Assembly: GCF_000176235.1 (NCBI RefSeq)
Contig: NZ_ACZV01000005.1
Location: forward strand, 620,001-684,000
Source: Vibrio orientalis CIP 102891 = ATCC 33934
Lineage (GTDB): Bacteria > Pseudomonadota > Gammaproteobacteria > Enterobacterales > Vibrionaceae
Direction of reading: 5' to 3'
Length of the DNA: 64,000 bases
The notes under the pieces were generated by a model, which was not told the DNA's origin, did no database searches, and saw nothing but the letters and a program-made list of their open reading frames with translations. Each line of letters opens with the position of its first letter. The stretch's first letter is position 1. Of this stretch, positions 46,890 to 56,233 are shown piece by piece. The position numbers and the translations under genes are program-made.

Positions 46890-46921
46890 ATGCCATTCGT
46901 GAAAGCGAGTGGCATTTTTTT
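46890..46921 (+). terminator. Terminator after the pheT fragment
   Basis: ATGCCATTCG / CGAGTGGCAT hairpin (one wobble pair), then T7. It differs from the terminator of the intact pheT. Confidence 0.88.
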
Positions 46922-47380
46922 GCGTCGATAGCTTGTTAAGCTCTAAACCTGACACATATCTTTTGTCACTCCGCACGATGGATAAGGACAAAAGCTCTAA
47001 ACTAAAGTGCTAATTATGTGTATCTAGTATCAAACTTAGTAGCTGGTTTTTAAAGGAAAGTTGTTGAGAATTTACTCGTCAGTCCAGAAGTCTCTTGTAT
47101 ATGCAATGGCTATAATTTTGAAACTGATCACAAATTAAATAGTTAAACGAAATCGTCATCATTTACTTTAACATTCTATAAATTACTAATATTTAACATA
47201 TAGGTTCAATGAATGCGTGGTTGTTAATTAATTATTCATCTTAATAAGTGTTTGAGTTGGTTAAATATTCAACTTGTCAACAACCAAAACGTGGAAGAAA
47301 GTCTCACTATTGTAAATAAGTTCTTCTGATATTAATGTCTGTGCGACGTTGGTTCTGTGCAACAATATGGATAATTATAG

Positions 47381-49066
47381 ATGAGACTTAACGCTATTTC
47401 GCTGGCGCTTGGGCTAGCAAGTGCTGTCATTCTTTCGGGATGTAATGACGATAGTTCTACTTCAAGTACAGGTACTCCCTCTACTCCTTCGACACCTTCT
47501 GCAACCACTAGTTATAGTGTTACCGCGATAGATGGTTATTTACGTAATGCTCGTGTTTGGCTAGACCTCAATGGCAATTATGTCCTTGATGAAGGAGAGC
47601 CAAACGCTATTTCTGGCACTGGTGGTGTCGCTGATCTTGATGTAAGCAATATTGATAACCCTGCACAATATCCTGTTGTGGTACAAGCAATCGCTGGTCA
47701 AACAGAAGATGAAGACGAACCTGGTGTGCTGATCTCAGAAGACTACATGATGTCCGCGCCTCCGGGTGAGCAAGATGTGACGCCCTTAACGACGCTCGTT
47801 CATGTGCTTATTGAGCAAAACACTACAGACTCAGACGACGCAGCCACGATTGAAGCGGCTAAACAAGCTGCAATCCAACAAGTTGCTGACCAACTAGGTC
47901 TAGATGAAAATCAAGTTCTGGGTGACTTCGTTGAGTCCGGTGTGGAAGAGGCAGCTTATGCTGCGGAAAATATTGTCGACTCAAGCGTGTTGCCTTCGAC
48001 ACCAGAGGAACTGGAACAAGTAGCCGAAAATGATGCAACAGGCACTAAATTTCTTACCGTAACGGCTTCAGTTAACAATGTCATCAAGCAAAAAATTGCT
48101 GAAGTCTCGAATGACAGCAGTAAGACGTTTGATAATGTGGGTGGTGCTACTGATGGCGTAAACTTCTCAGTTGATGACGATAGTGACGGCGTGCCTAACG
48201 ATCTTGATGCTTTTCCTAATGATCCAACTGAAAGCCTAGATTCAGACGGTGATGGAACGGGAAATAATACCGACCCAAACGATGATACTGTCAACGGTGA
48301 AGATGACATTTATCCTGACACCATTGACGCATTTCCTACCGATCGTTCGCGCGCTGGTGACCATGATTCAGATGGTGTTGACAGTGTGAATGATGCATTC
48401 CCTCAAGATAAAACTGAATGGAACGATGCTGACCGTGATGGATACGGTGATAACGTCGACCTATTCGATAATGACCCTACTGAGTGGGCAGATACAGACG
48501 CTGATGGTGTCGGTGATAATGCGGATCCATTTGATGATGACCCGACTGAGTGGGCTGATGCTGATTCGGACGGCTATGGTGATAACCAAGATGCGTTTGA
48601 TGATGACCCAACAGAGTGGGCTGATGGCGATAACGATGGTTTGGGTGATAACCAAGATGATCCATACCTGAACGATACTGACAATGATGGTTACACCAAC
48701 GATGTTGATGAGTTCCCCAATGATTCTACAGAGTGGGTCGATGCCGATAACGATAGTGTTGGCGATAATGCAGACCCCTATCCAAATGACACTGACAACG
48801 ATGGCTACAGCAATGATATTGATGTTTTCCCTAATGACCCGACCGAATGGGCTGATGCAGACAACGACGGGCTAGGGGATAATGAGGACGATCAGTACCC
48901 AAATGATGGGGACAATGATGGCGTTCTTGATGTAGACGATAACTGTCCAACCACACCAAATACTAGCCAAGACGATGCTGATAAAGACGGTCTTGGTGAT
49001 GCTTGTGATTTAAATTCAGCTTTAACTTGGGACAACACCAATTGGGATGACGCGACTTGGCAATAG
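47381..49066 (+). CDS. Calcium-binding thrombospondin type 3 repeat lipoprotein
   Basis: Surface-type lipoprotein of 561 aa. Lipobox LSGC (Cys 21), a Ser/Thr/Pro linker, then a domain with IDGYLRNARVWLDLNGNYVL (carboxypeptidase-regulatory or prealbumin-like) and a helical segment to about residue 260. The second half is a chain of acidic DxDxDG repeats; at least seven have the cap TEW or TES, as in DPTEWADADSDGYGDNQDAF. Two cysteines close the last units (DDNCPTTPN, GDACDLNS). The tail ends LTWDNTNWDDATWQ. Such repeats bind Ca2+ and form rigid rods. An exported beta-helix-like protein gene follows 35 nt later, which suggests a joint cell-surface role. Confidence 0.88.
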   Translation: MRLNAISLALGLASAVILSGCNDDSSTSSTGTPSTPSTPSATTSYSVTAIDGYLRNARVWLDLNGNYVLDEGEPNAISGTGGVADLDVSNIDNPAQYPVVVQAIAGQTEDEDEPGVLISEDYMMSAPPGEQDVTPLTTLVHVLIEQNTTDSDDAATIEAAKQAAIQQVADQLGLDENQVLGDFVESGVEEAAYAAENIVDSSVLPSTPEELEQVAENDATGTKFLTVTASVNNVIKQKIAEVSNDSSKTFDNVGGATDGVNFSVDDDSDGVPNDLDAFPNDPTESLDSDGDGTGNNTDPNDDTVNGEDDIYPDTIDAFPTDRSRAGDHDSDGVDSVNDAFPQDKTEWNDADRDGYGDNVDLFDNDPTEWADTDADGVGDNADPFDDDPTEWADADSDGYGDNQDAFDDDPTEWADGDNDGLGDNQDDPYLNDTDNDGYTNDVDEFPNDSTEWVDADNDSVGDNADPYPNDTDNDGYSNDIDVFPNDPTEWADADNDGLGDNEDDQYPNDGDNDGVLDVDDNCPTTPNTSQDDADKDGLGDACDLNSALTWDNTNWDDATWQ

Positions 49067-49101
49067 CCAACTCGACGATATGGAATTGAAAGGATATTAA
49101 A

Positions 49102-50295
49102 ATGAAACATACAACAACAACTCTATTGGCAACGAGCATCGGTCTATTGTTTGCTTCATCAGCCTCTGCTGCCGTACCTCATACATTTAGCTCAGGCTCA
49201 CCCGCTTTGGCAAGTGAAGTAAACGCCAATTTTTCTGATTTGGATACACGTCTGTCAACGGCAGAGGGTAAGGTGGCAACGCTTGAAACTGATGTGGATT
49301 CGGTTGAGGGTCAAGTGGGAACCTTAGCTGGTGATATTACTGCACTGACTACCCGTGTCGCGACTCTTGAAAGTGCAAGTCCAACTTCTGGTGCCTATAC
49401 CACTGTTGCTATTGATTGTTCTTCTGATGCCTCAGCATTAGCGACTGCACTTGAAGACTCAAGAAACGCGACAACACGCACGACGTATAATGTGACTGGT
49501 GATTGTGATGCTGTTGTGATTGATAGGAATGACGTGAAAATCGTTGGAACGGGCAGCAATTCGATTGCTGGTGATGCTGATTATAATGAGTCTATGTTTA
49601 TAAGCAGCCAATCCAATGTGCGTCTAGAAAGCATTAATGTGCTTGGCAATATTGTCGTTAAGAATAGCTCCGTGCTAAGAATGGATGATGTCGGCTTTTC
49701 ATCGCCACAAAATGACGACAGCAACTTAGACGTTAGGAACGCTTACGTTCGAATTAATAGTGGTTCAGTGGATAACATTACTGTTCGGGTGAACCGAAAT
49801 TCAACTATGGATATTAAGAGTAGCGTGACGGGAACAGCCAATGAGGTAGTGGTTGATGCGAACTCAACGCTTGTAAGTGAATCTGCGAATATTTCAATGG
49901 GTATGGTTGAAGCGGTAGCGAGTTCATTCATTTATGCGAATCATATTGCTGCGGATCAGCTATTAGCGGAAGTTGGTTCGGTTATTGAGGCGGACTCAAT
50001 TAATATCACCAATGAGGTGGGTATATCGAAAAACAGTACTCTCTTGGTTGAAGGTAATGCTATCGCTGGCTATATGGGGTGTGATTTTGCCTCTTCGTTC
50101 CGTGTACGTGGCGACTTAACCTTAAATAGCGTGTTTGATTGGGGGAGCGATGACGAGCCTTCATTAAATATTAACTATGGCTGTAATGGGCAAATCGAAG
50201 GGGCACGTACGATTTTTGGTGATATTGATATCTTCGGTTACTCAACATTAATCGATGGTCAATGGGCAGACATCGCAGCTACTCCTGCTCCATAA
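49102..50295 (+). CDS. Exported coiled-coil and beta-helix-like protein
   Basis: A 397-aa secreted protein with a signal peptide (MKHTTTTLLATSIGLLFASS, cleavage after ASA). Next comes the widespread module VPHTFSSGSPALASEVNANF, then a coiled coil (LSTAEGKVATLETDVDSVEG), then about 270 residues of short strand repeats (VVIDRNDVKIVG, VRLESINVLGN, VVVDANSTLVSES) typical of a right-handed beta-solenoid. Four cysteines are spread through it. The layout resembles bacteriophage tail-spike or adhesin stalks. It is probably in an operon with the TSP3 lipoprotein. Function unknown; adhesin or matrix protein is a guess. Confidence 0.72.
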   Translation: MKHTTTTLLATSIGLLFASSASAAVPHTFSSGSPALASEVNANFSDLDTRLSTAEGKVATLETDVDSVEGQVGTLAGDITALTTRVATLESASPTSGAYTTVAIDCSSDASALATALEDSRNATTRTTYNVTGDCDAVVIDRNDVKIVGTGSNSIAGDADYNESMFISSQSNVRLESINVLGNIVVKNSSVLRMDDVGFSSPQNDDSNLDVRNAYVRINSGSVDNITVRVNRNSTMDIKSSVTGTANEVVVDANSTLVSESANISMGMVEAVASSFIYANHIAADQLLAEVGSVIEADSINITNEVGISKNSTLLVEGNAIAGYMGCDFASSFRVRGDLTLNSVFDWGSDDEPSLNINYGCNGQIEGARTIFGDIDIFGYSTLIDGQWADIAATPAP

Positions 50296-50737
50296 TTAAC
50301 TCAATACCAACGGATTGAAACCTTAAATAAATTGAATCGGTTCGTTGTTGATACCAATAAGCTGGCATTGCGTTCTGCAGGCCAGCTTTTTTTAATGCTT
50401 GTAGCTCGGCTTTAGATATCAAGACATAGTCAATTAGGCCATCGAGCAGGCGGCGTAAGTTGCTCGGCGTTAGTTCTCCATCTCGCCAGTAGCGCTTTAT
50501 CTCTCCTATAACGACGCTAAGTGGTACAACAGGCTCAAGAGCTGACTCTTTTAGGCTTTTACAGCGGGTAGAGCGAGCAACGCTTTGACGAGCCAGTTCC
50601 CAATCCGGCTTGCCTTGCTTACTGACGTAATCGTGTTTGTAGCAGTAGTAGCTAAATAGAAAACGCTCGATTTGATGCCATCGCTCAGCTTTCACTTCTA
50701 AATAGATATGTTCAAATTCGAGTTCTAGATTGGTCAT
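50279..50737 (-). CDS. Hypothetical soluble protein, 152 aa
   Basis: A helical, aromatic-rich soluble protein: EFEHIYLEVKAERWHQIERF, YYCYKHDYVSKQGKPDW, a basic middle, and LRRLLDGLIDYVLISKAELQ. It has no signal peptide or membrane helix, and I know no family for it. Its 3' end overlaps the beta-helix gene by 17 bp, tail to tail. It follows the MATE gene on the same strand after 37 nt and may share its transcript. Confidence 0.65.
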   Translation of the reverse strand: MTNLELEFEHIYLEVKAERWHQIERFLFSYYCYKHDYVSKQGKPDWELARQSVARSTRCKSLKESALEPVVPLSVVIGEIKRYWRDGELTPSNLRRLLDGLIDYVLISKAELQALKKAGLQNAMPAYWYQQRTDSIYLRFQSVGIELIMEQE

Positions 50738-50774
50738 AGCATGGCTCTTGTGTAATGAGCGGCGAGTGTATCGC

Positions 50775-52115
50775 TTAGCTCATCGCCATCGCAAGTGAAT
50801 CCGTGTTGCGCTGTTTTCTGATAGCAAAGATCAGCTGAATAAGAAGCAACACGCCAGTCACACCTAAGCCAATACCAATACCGCCCCAGATGCCCGCTAA
50901 CTCGAACTCTGGCATGAGCAGCCATGCTGCTGGTAGACCAAATGCCCAATAGCCAATCGCAGTCATAATGGTCGGGCCCATAACAATCTTCATTCCTCGA
51001 AGAAGGTTAATCGCCAGCAGTTGCCATGCATCAACAACAAATGACAGCGCGACAACCCAAAGAACCATAGTCAGTAAGTGGGTTAGGTCAGCGTCTAGAT
51101 TAAAGATCCCAGCGATAAGCTCTGGCCATAACATAAAGCCTCCAGCTAAAACGACGCTTAATAGCGTGGTGATAGCAAAACTGCGCAGCGCAGTACGCTT
51201 GATACCGTCGTAGTTCTCAGCACCGAAGTCTTGCCCAACGAGAATGGCAGCGGCTTGTGAGAAACCAAAGTTGATGTTCCAAGTGAAGCTTAAGCACTGC
51301 AATAGAATTTGGTGTAGTGCCAACGCAGCAATGCTGATGGTACCGGCCATTAATGTGCCGCCATAGATTAAACCGTGTTCCAGCAAGGCAGCCATAGCGA
51401 TAGGCAAACCCATGGCCAGTAGCGGAGTGAGCAGAGAAAGCGAGTACTCATCGCGATTTAGCCACGGTGCAAACGGGGCGTATTCAGGGCGCTTAAATAC
51501 CCAAAGCGTGTAACCAATCATCACAATAAAGGCTGCGAGCGCTGTACCGGCACCTAAACCTGCAAGACCTAAGTTGAAGCTGAAGGCCAATACATAGCTA
51601 ATTGGAACGTTCAGGGTGACTGTTAGCAGTGACATGACCATGATTGAACGGACATTACCAAACGCACTGGTTAAACCGCGCAGTACAAGCAGCAGCAGTG
51701 ATGGCAGCATCGCCCACTTTAAGGCATCAACATATTGCATAGCAGGTGCAGCTAGCTCACTTGGTTGGTTGGCAAGGGCTAGTAGCTGTGGCACAAAGGT
51801 AAAGCTAATGGTTAAGATGACGGTCAATACAAATGACAGCAGTACAGCGCCTTTAACTGCCAATCTAATTTGTTGGTTGCCATGCTCAGGTCTTGCGACA
51901 CGCTGCCCATAAGCAATCGCAATCAAGTTGGCGACACAACCGACTGTGCTACCTGCGACAATAAATACGAATGAATAGACAGACGCACCTAATCCCCCCG
52001 CCGCAATGGCAGACACACTTAATCGCGACATCATCCATACGTCGGTGAGCACCAACGCCATAGAGATCATTTGCGAGATAATAAGTGGAATAGCCAAGGA
52101 GAGAATTTTTTTCAT
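50775..52115 (-). CDS. MATE family efflux transporter
   Basis: Cation-coupled multidrug exporter of 446 aa with 12 helices in two halves. From ATG 52115 (GAGG 7 nt upstream) the opening is MKKILSLAIPLIISQMISMA followed by LVLTDVWMMSRLSVSAIAAG, as in the DinF/VmrA-type branch; the second half has ALALHQILLQCLSFTWNINF and GFSQAAAILVGQDFGAENYD. It does not match NorM's N-terminus. A frame reaching 52187 would add 24 non-family residues. A LysR regulator is divergent, 104 bp away. Substrates unknown. Confidence 0.9.
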   Translation of the reverse strand: MKKILSLAIPLIISQMISMALVLTDVWMMSRLSVSAIAAGGLGASVYSFVFIVAGSTVGCVANLIAIAYGQRVARPEHGNQQIRLAVKGAVLLSFVLTVILTISFTFVPQLLALANQPSELAAPAMQYVDALKWAMLPSLLLLVLRGLTSAFGNVRSIMVMSLLTVTLNVPISYVLAFSFNLGLAGLGAGTALAAFIVMIGYTLWVFKRPEYAPFAPWLNRDEYSLSLLTPLLAMGLPIAMAALLEHGLIYGGTLMAGTISIAALALHQILLQCLSFTWNINFGFSQAAAILVGQDFGAENYDGIKRTALRSFAITTLLSVVLAGGFMLWPELIAGIFNLDADLTHLLTMVLWVVALSFVVDAWQLLAINLLRGMKIVMGPTIMTAIGYWAFGLPAAWLLMPEFELAGIWGGIGIGLGVTGVLLLIQLIFAIRKQRNTDSLAMAMS

Positions 52116-52219
52116 GATGTGCCTCGTGATCGTTATCACATAAAGGTACGAGTTATCGACTTGGCATTCAAATGACATTTGTGCCACTCTTACATGACTT
52201 CAGATCATGCGAGCAGCTT

Positions 52220-53173
52220 ATGAGCCCTTATAGCCATCTTCCTTATTCACACAATGCATTAAAAGTCTTTGAGGCGGTAGCAAGGCTGATGAGTTTTACC
52301 AAAGCGGCGGATGAGCTCAATGTCACCCAAAGCGCAGTGAGCCGACAAATTAAGCAGCTTGAAGACGAGTTAACTTCGCCGCTCTTAATACGTAAACATC
52401 GAGCGATTGAATTGACGCAAAGTGGCAAGGATCTTTATGAGGTTTTACGCCAAAATTACCATAACCTTGATGCATTAATCGGACAGTGGAAGGTGCCAGC
52501 GAAGAAGCGTATTGTGATCAAAAGTGCGCTTAGCTTTGCGACTCGCGTATTGATGCCCAATGTCGCGTTACTTAATGAAAAATACCCAGAGCATGAAATC
52601 GTCATCATTCCTGCTATCGATGAGGACCCACAGCTTGAATCGGAAGATTGTGATTTGCTGATCATTAATTCTCGCAAGCGTTTACGCTATCAAAATCGAC
52701 CTGGCATTACTTTGTTACGGGAAGAGTATATGGCGCCGGTTTACGCGGAATCAGTGTCAGACAAGAGCATTCAGATTGAAGATGTACTGACGCTACCGCA
52801 CTTGCATGCGACGCTTGATCATCAAGATTGGAAGTTATGGATCAGCAACGCCAAACTTAAAGGCAAAAAGCAGGGCAGAGACACCGTATTTTATAGTTTA
52901 GATTTGGCCCTGAGTGCGTGTTTGTCTGGACAAGGTGTGACAGTGACCGATTTGCTACTCGTATTACCTGAACTCAAGCGGAAGTTTCTTAAGTGCCCAG
53001 AAAAAATCACCCTGCAGCACAGTGAATGGCAGTACTTTTGCTATCAAAGAAACCCTAATCCAATTGCCAACGAAATATTGGCTTGGCTGGTGGCACAAAC
53101 ACAGTCTGACGTCACACAACTTAAGGCATTGTGTGACAAATTTGGTTGGTCTACTGAAGACGTTAAGTTCTAA
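52220..53173 (+). CDS. LysR-family regulator, GcvA-like
   Basis: Transcription factor of 317 aa. The winged helix is HNALKVFEAVARLMSFTKAA, then DELNVTQSAVSRQIKQLEDE, typical of the GcvA/AmpR branch. The effector domain begins about residue 90. ATG 52220 starts MSPYSHLPYSH; longer in-frame reading back to 52172 has no support. The divergent layout with the MATE gene makes that pump its likely target, possibly with autorepression. The 104-bp gap is where its sites should lie. Confidence 0.9.
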   Translation: MSPYSHLPYSHNALKVFEAVARLMSFTKAADELNVTQSAVSRQIKQLEDELTSPLLIRKHRAIELTQSGKDLYEVLRQNYHNLDALIGQWKVPAKKRIVIKSALSFATRVLMPNVALLNEKYPEHEIVIIPAIDEDPQLESEDCDLLIINSRKRLRYQNRPGITLLREEYMAPVYAESVSDKSIQIEDVLTLPHLHATLDHQDWKLWISNAKLKGKKQGRDTVFYSLDLALSACLSGQGVTVTDLLLVLPELKRKFLKCPEKITLQHSEWQYFCYQRNPNPIANEILAWLVAQTQSDVTQLKALCDKFGWSTEDVKF

Positions 53174-54402
53174 GCCTGTTGAGACAAGAGTCCAAAGCTT
53201 TGCTTTAAAGAGGCAAGAAACAGAAGGTCTTCGCACATGGCCTTTTCTGGCTCATCGCTGATCTTTGCGACTGGTAGACCGTTACACTCTGCCATTTTGA
53301 CGACGATAGACAGCGGTTGGTATTCGATACCGTCTGATACGTAACCGCCCATATCATTGGCAAGGAAAGTACCGATACCAAAACTGATGTTCGCTCTGCC
53401 CGCGAAGTATTCACATATTTCAATCGCGCGAGCAAAGTTTAGACCATCGGTAAAAATGAGCACTTTTGACATCGGGTCTATGCCCAGAGACTCGTAGTGG
53501 GTAATCATCTTATCGCCCCACTCAAATGGATTGCCTGAGTCATGCCTAACGCCAGCATAAGCGTTAGCGCGTTCCAAGTTAAAGTCTTTCAGGAATGCAT
53601 CAATGCCGATGGTATCCGTCAAGGCAATACCAAGCTTGCCGCTAAATGTCGATTGCCATAGATCCAACGCTACTTGCTGAGACTTTGCGGGAGCGACAAG
53701 CGCTTGATGGGCCATAAACCACTCATGTGCCACGGTACCAATGGGTGTTAGCCCAAACTTTTTAGCAAGGTGATAGTTGCTGGTCCCGGTCATCAGCTCC
53801 GGAACGTGTTGATTCAGGTAAGCAACGACATCATGTTGAACCTGCGCACTAAAACGGCGGCGGCTACCCATCTCAGAAAAATTGAAATTAGTCAGCGAGC
53901 GCTTCGAAAGCTCTGACTTCAACGCTGATACTTTTTGCTCGAGTACGTTCGAGAACTGCGTAGGGGGGATCTTGTTCCAGCGCTGACGACTGCGTACTTC
54001 AGAGATAATGCTCATCACCAGCGTTTCATACAAGATGGTCTCATGCCACACCCCTTTGATTGAGACACTAAGCTGCCCACCGCTTTGTGACATCGTGACT
54101 TGCTGCTTCGCTAAAAATCTAAAGTCAGCCAAGTAGGAGAGAAAGTCACTGCTTAGATAACGGGCATTCTGCTCTAGGTATGCTATATCATCAGTGGTGA
54201 AGTAGCACTCTGAAAGTTGGTTGATTTCTTGTTTAATCAAGCCATGAAGGTCAGATAAGTCTTCGCTCGAACGCACAATAAGCTCATAACGCACCTCAGT
54301 TTGCGGGTAGTGCGTGAAAGCAGCAAACATCATATTGATTTTGTAGACATCTAAGTCGAGTGCGCTTTGGATAATGTTGTCGTTGAAAAGTGAGGCTGAC
54401 AT
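53170..54402 (-). CDS. pncB: Nicotinate phosphoribosyltransferase
   Basis: NAD salvage enzyme joining nicotinate and PRPP to nicotinate mononucleotide. It has 410 aa with the family blocks SALDLDVYKINMMFAAF, FNFSEMGSRRRFS, MTGTSNYHLAKKFGL, the catalytic His segment GTVAHEWFMAHQA, and AYAGVRHDSGNPFEWGDK for PRPP binding. It overlaps the LysR gene by 4 bp tail to tail and is divergent from pncA, which supplies its substrate. Confidence 0.96.
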   Translation of the reverse strand: MSASLFNDNIIQSALDLDVYKINMMFAAFTHYPQTEVRYELIVRSSEDLSDLHGLIKQEINQLSECYFTTDDIAYLEQNARYLSSDFLSYLADFRFLAKQQVTMSQSGGQLSVSIKGVWHETILYETLVMSIISEVRSRQRWNKIPPTQFSNVLEQKVSALKSELSKRSLTNFNFSEMGSRRRFSAQVQHDVVAYLNQHVPELMTGTSNYHLAKKFGLTPIGTVAHEWFMAHQALVAPAKSQQVALDLWQSTFSGKLGIALTDTIGIDAFLKDFNLERANAYAGVRHDSGNPFEWGDKMITHYESLGIDPMSKVLIFTDGLNFARAIEICEYFAGRANISFGIGTFLANDMGGYVSDGIEYQPLSIVVKMAECNGLPVAKISDEPEKAMCEDLLFLASLKQSFGLLSQQA

Positions 54403-54585
54403 CCGGCCTTCCTATTATCTTACTAGGCTTGGTGAAGAGTCGCACTCTAGTTAACGCGATGAAAATTGTCAAATTCTACGAACTAAACGCTATCTTGGCT
54501 TAAAGCAGGTGTTTTATCCGCTAACTTGAGTATCATAGAGAATGAAATCGCCTAATACGTTTGATAATTCGCTAAAGGAACCTCC

Positions 54586-55242
54586 ATGTCTTTGAAAACT
54601 ATTCAGTTACTACGATCTAAAACTGCGGCCGTCGATGTAGATCCACAAAAAGGATTCAGTGAACTGTGTCCTAATGAGTTACCTGTGCAAGGTGCACTTG
54701 AAATCGTTGAGGAACTGAAATGTAATCATTCAAAGGCGTCGATTAAAATAGTGTCACGCGATATGCATCCACCGGGCGCAGCATGGGAGGCAGAAACGCC
54801 TGAGCAGATGTTAGAGCCAGTTGGCATGCCAGAGGTCGACATTAAGTGGAACCCGCATTGCGTCGTAGGCACAACAGGCGTTGAACTACTGCCGGGACTG
54901 CCTGCAATTCGAGAGTACGATTTTCAAATCAATAAAGGCATAGATCCCGATGCGCATCCTTACGGCGCATTTTATCACGACCAGGCAGATACTCTTTCTA
55001 CGGGTGGTATTGAGTTCTTGATATCTCATCAGATAAGCCATGTGATCGTCGGTGGGTTGGCATTAGATTTCTGTGTGAAAAAGTCAGTAGAGCAGTTAGT
55101 TGATGCAGGATTCAGTGTGATACTAAACCTAGCGTCGACTCGTGCGGTCTTTCCTGATAACACTAGTGATGTTGTCGAGAAGTTGAGAACACTTGGGGTT
55201 GAGATTGTCGAGAGTTCTGAGTCGATAGTATTGGTCGACTAA
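54586..55242 (+). CDS. pncA: Nicotinamidase
   Basis: Isochorismatase-fold hydrolase converting nicotinamide to nicotinate. The Cys-Asp-Lys triad is visible: Asp in AAVDVDPQKGF (about residue 18), Lys in QINKGIDPD, Cys in LALDFCVKKS. Metal-ligand region SRDMHPPGAAWE. Size 218 aa. It is divergent from pncB across 183 bp, forming a two-gene nicotinamide salvage unit. Confidence 0.93.
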   Translation: MSLKTIQLLRSKTAAVDVDPQKGFSELCPNELPVQGALEIVEELKCNHSKASIKIVSRDMHPPGAAWEAETPEQMLEPVGMPEVDIKWNPHCVVGTTGVELLPGLPAIREYDFQINKGIDPDAHPYGAFYHDQADTLSTGGIEFLISHQISHVIVGGLALDFCVKKSVEQLVDAGFSVILNLASTRAVFPDNTSDVVEKLRTLGVEIVESSESIVLVD

Positions 55243-55312
55243 ATCGATAGGAATAACTTGATATGTTTCGAGAGAGTTCAAGCCATCCTTGGCTATGAGC
55301 TCTCGCGTAAAA

Positions 55313-55684
55313 CTAGATGCACAGAGCGATAGTGCCCGCGATCATCAGTACGATTGTTGCGTACCAGAAATATTGTGTTTTGTTGTCTGCTACGTGGACT
55401 TTGATGAAGTTAATCTCTTCGTTTGCCATTGTAGAAAAATCAGCGTAGTTAATCGCTAATTCGCGCTTTGCTTCCTTAAGATCTTGCTGCATCTTATCGA
55501 ATGCATTATCCACATAAGTTTTGGCTTCTAGAGCCGTCGCGCCCGCTAGGGTTAAACCGTTCCAAACCGCCATTCGTGATTCATACTCGCCTTCACTAAC
55601 GCAGTTGAGCACGCGTAGGTCGTATTCACGCTTGATACGCTCTTTGCTCATTTTTGCAGGACAAATATCTTTTAAGTCGTTCAC
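55313..55684 (-). CDS. Hypothetical tail-anchored protein, 123 aa
   Basis: A helical, charged cytoplasmic part (ALEAKTYVDNAFDKMQQDLK, EAKRELAINYADFSTMANEE) ends in a single C-terminal membrane helix (YFWYATIVLMIAGTIALCI). There are three cysteines in all (ICPAK, LNCVSE and near the end). I do not recognise a family. It is the last ordinary gene before the cassette array and reads away from it. No resemblance to an integron integrase. Confidence 0.6.
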   Translation of the reverse strand: MNDLKDICPAKMSKERIKREYDLRVLNCVSEGEYESRMAVWNGLTLAGATALEAKTYVDNAFDKMQQDLKEAKRELAINYADFSTMANEEINFIKVHVADNKTQYFWYATIVLMIAGTIALCI

Positions 55685-56197
55685 GAAAATTACTCCAATA
55701 GAGATTTTTATAGATGTAAGCTGAGCCGAAATTGGCTCAAAACGGTGAAGTTGAATTCACATTCAAAGGTCGATCTATAACAACCGCTATTTATCTTCGG
55801 TAATCAATAATAGAAGGCATGGTAGAGAGATGACAAAATTGCAGCAACTTAAGGATTTTGTTTAGACGATAAATATATTTTTCTAGCTGTCTCAGCATGT
55901 ACCTTGACGATGTTTCTTAGCGTTTACCGCACAACCTTAACTTTGTCGTTATGAAGTTTAGCGTATAGGTTCGTATAGTGATGAAATGTAAGCCTAGCTA
56001 TAGTGACGCTTGGTTTAATTCTACTCAAGTCGAGAATTAAGCGACACTTTGTAACCTAACTCCAAAGCAAGTGATATGATTCAGCAATGTAAAGTGTTAC
56101 TTATCATTAAGTTGCCGGTGAACTAACGTACTGAAGCATTAATGAAAGGCTACAGTTGAACTAGTGGTTAGAGCAACTTAATGTGGGTTAATTAGCG
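55685..56197. other. Left boundary region of the cassette array, no convincing gene
   Basis: About 510 bp without a supported ORF. It carries two degraded attC-like segments (separate entries). I looked for an integrase fragment on both strands and saw none. Confidence 0.55.
55915..55957 (+). repeat. Degenerate, internally deleted attC-like site
   Basis: AGCGTTTACCGCACAA matches the attC interior AGTGTTTACGGCACAA. It is followed at once by CCTTAACTTTGTCGTTATGA, which matches the attC right end CCTTAATTTGGCGTTATG. The roughly 30 nt that separate these blocks in intact sites are missing. Confidence 0.6.
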
Positions 56198-56204
56198 TTA
56201 TGGC
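56051..56204 (+). repeat. Divergent attC-like or boundary site of the first cassette
   Basis: GTAACCTAAC on the left and TTAGCGTTATGG on the right have the core-site forms RYYYAAC and GTTATG. The interior does not match the other attC sites. It marks the left edge (G^TT at 56197/56198) of the first well-formed cassette. Confidence 0.4.
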
Positions 56205-56233
56205 GCTGGGCAAAATTCAGCTAAGGGGACTAG

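Larger units (their letters stand above)
46359..47380. other. 1-kb region holding a pheT 3' fragment, a terminator and the promoter of the TSP3 gene
   Basis: Left of 46731 it is AT-rich and non-coding as far as I can see. Next come the pheT fragment and its terminator, then 450 bp of very AT-rich DNA leading to the TSP3 lipoprotein gene. No other gene candidate is convincing. Confidence 0.55.

Noticed and set aside
50775-52115. NorM identity for the MATE pump
   Set aside because: The N-terminal sequence and length fit another MATE branch better, so no symbol is given.
55685-56233. Integron integrase or attI remnant at the array's left edge
   Set aside because: No tyrosine recombinase-like reading on either strand; only degenerate attC-like pieces are seen.
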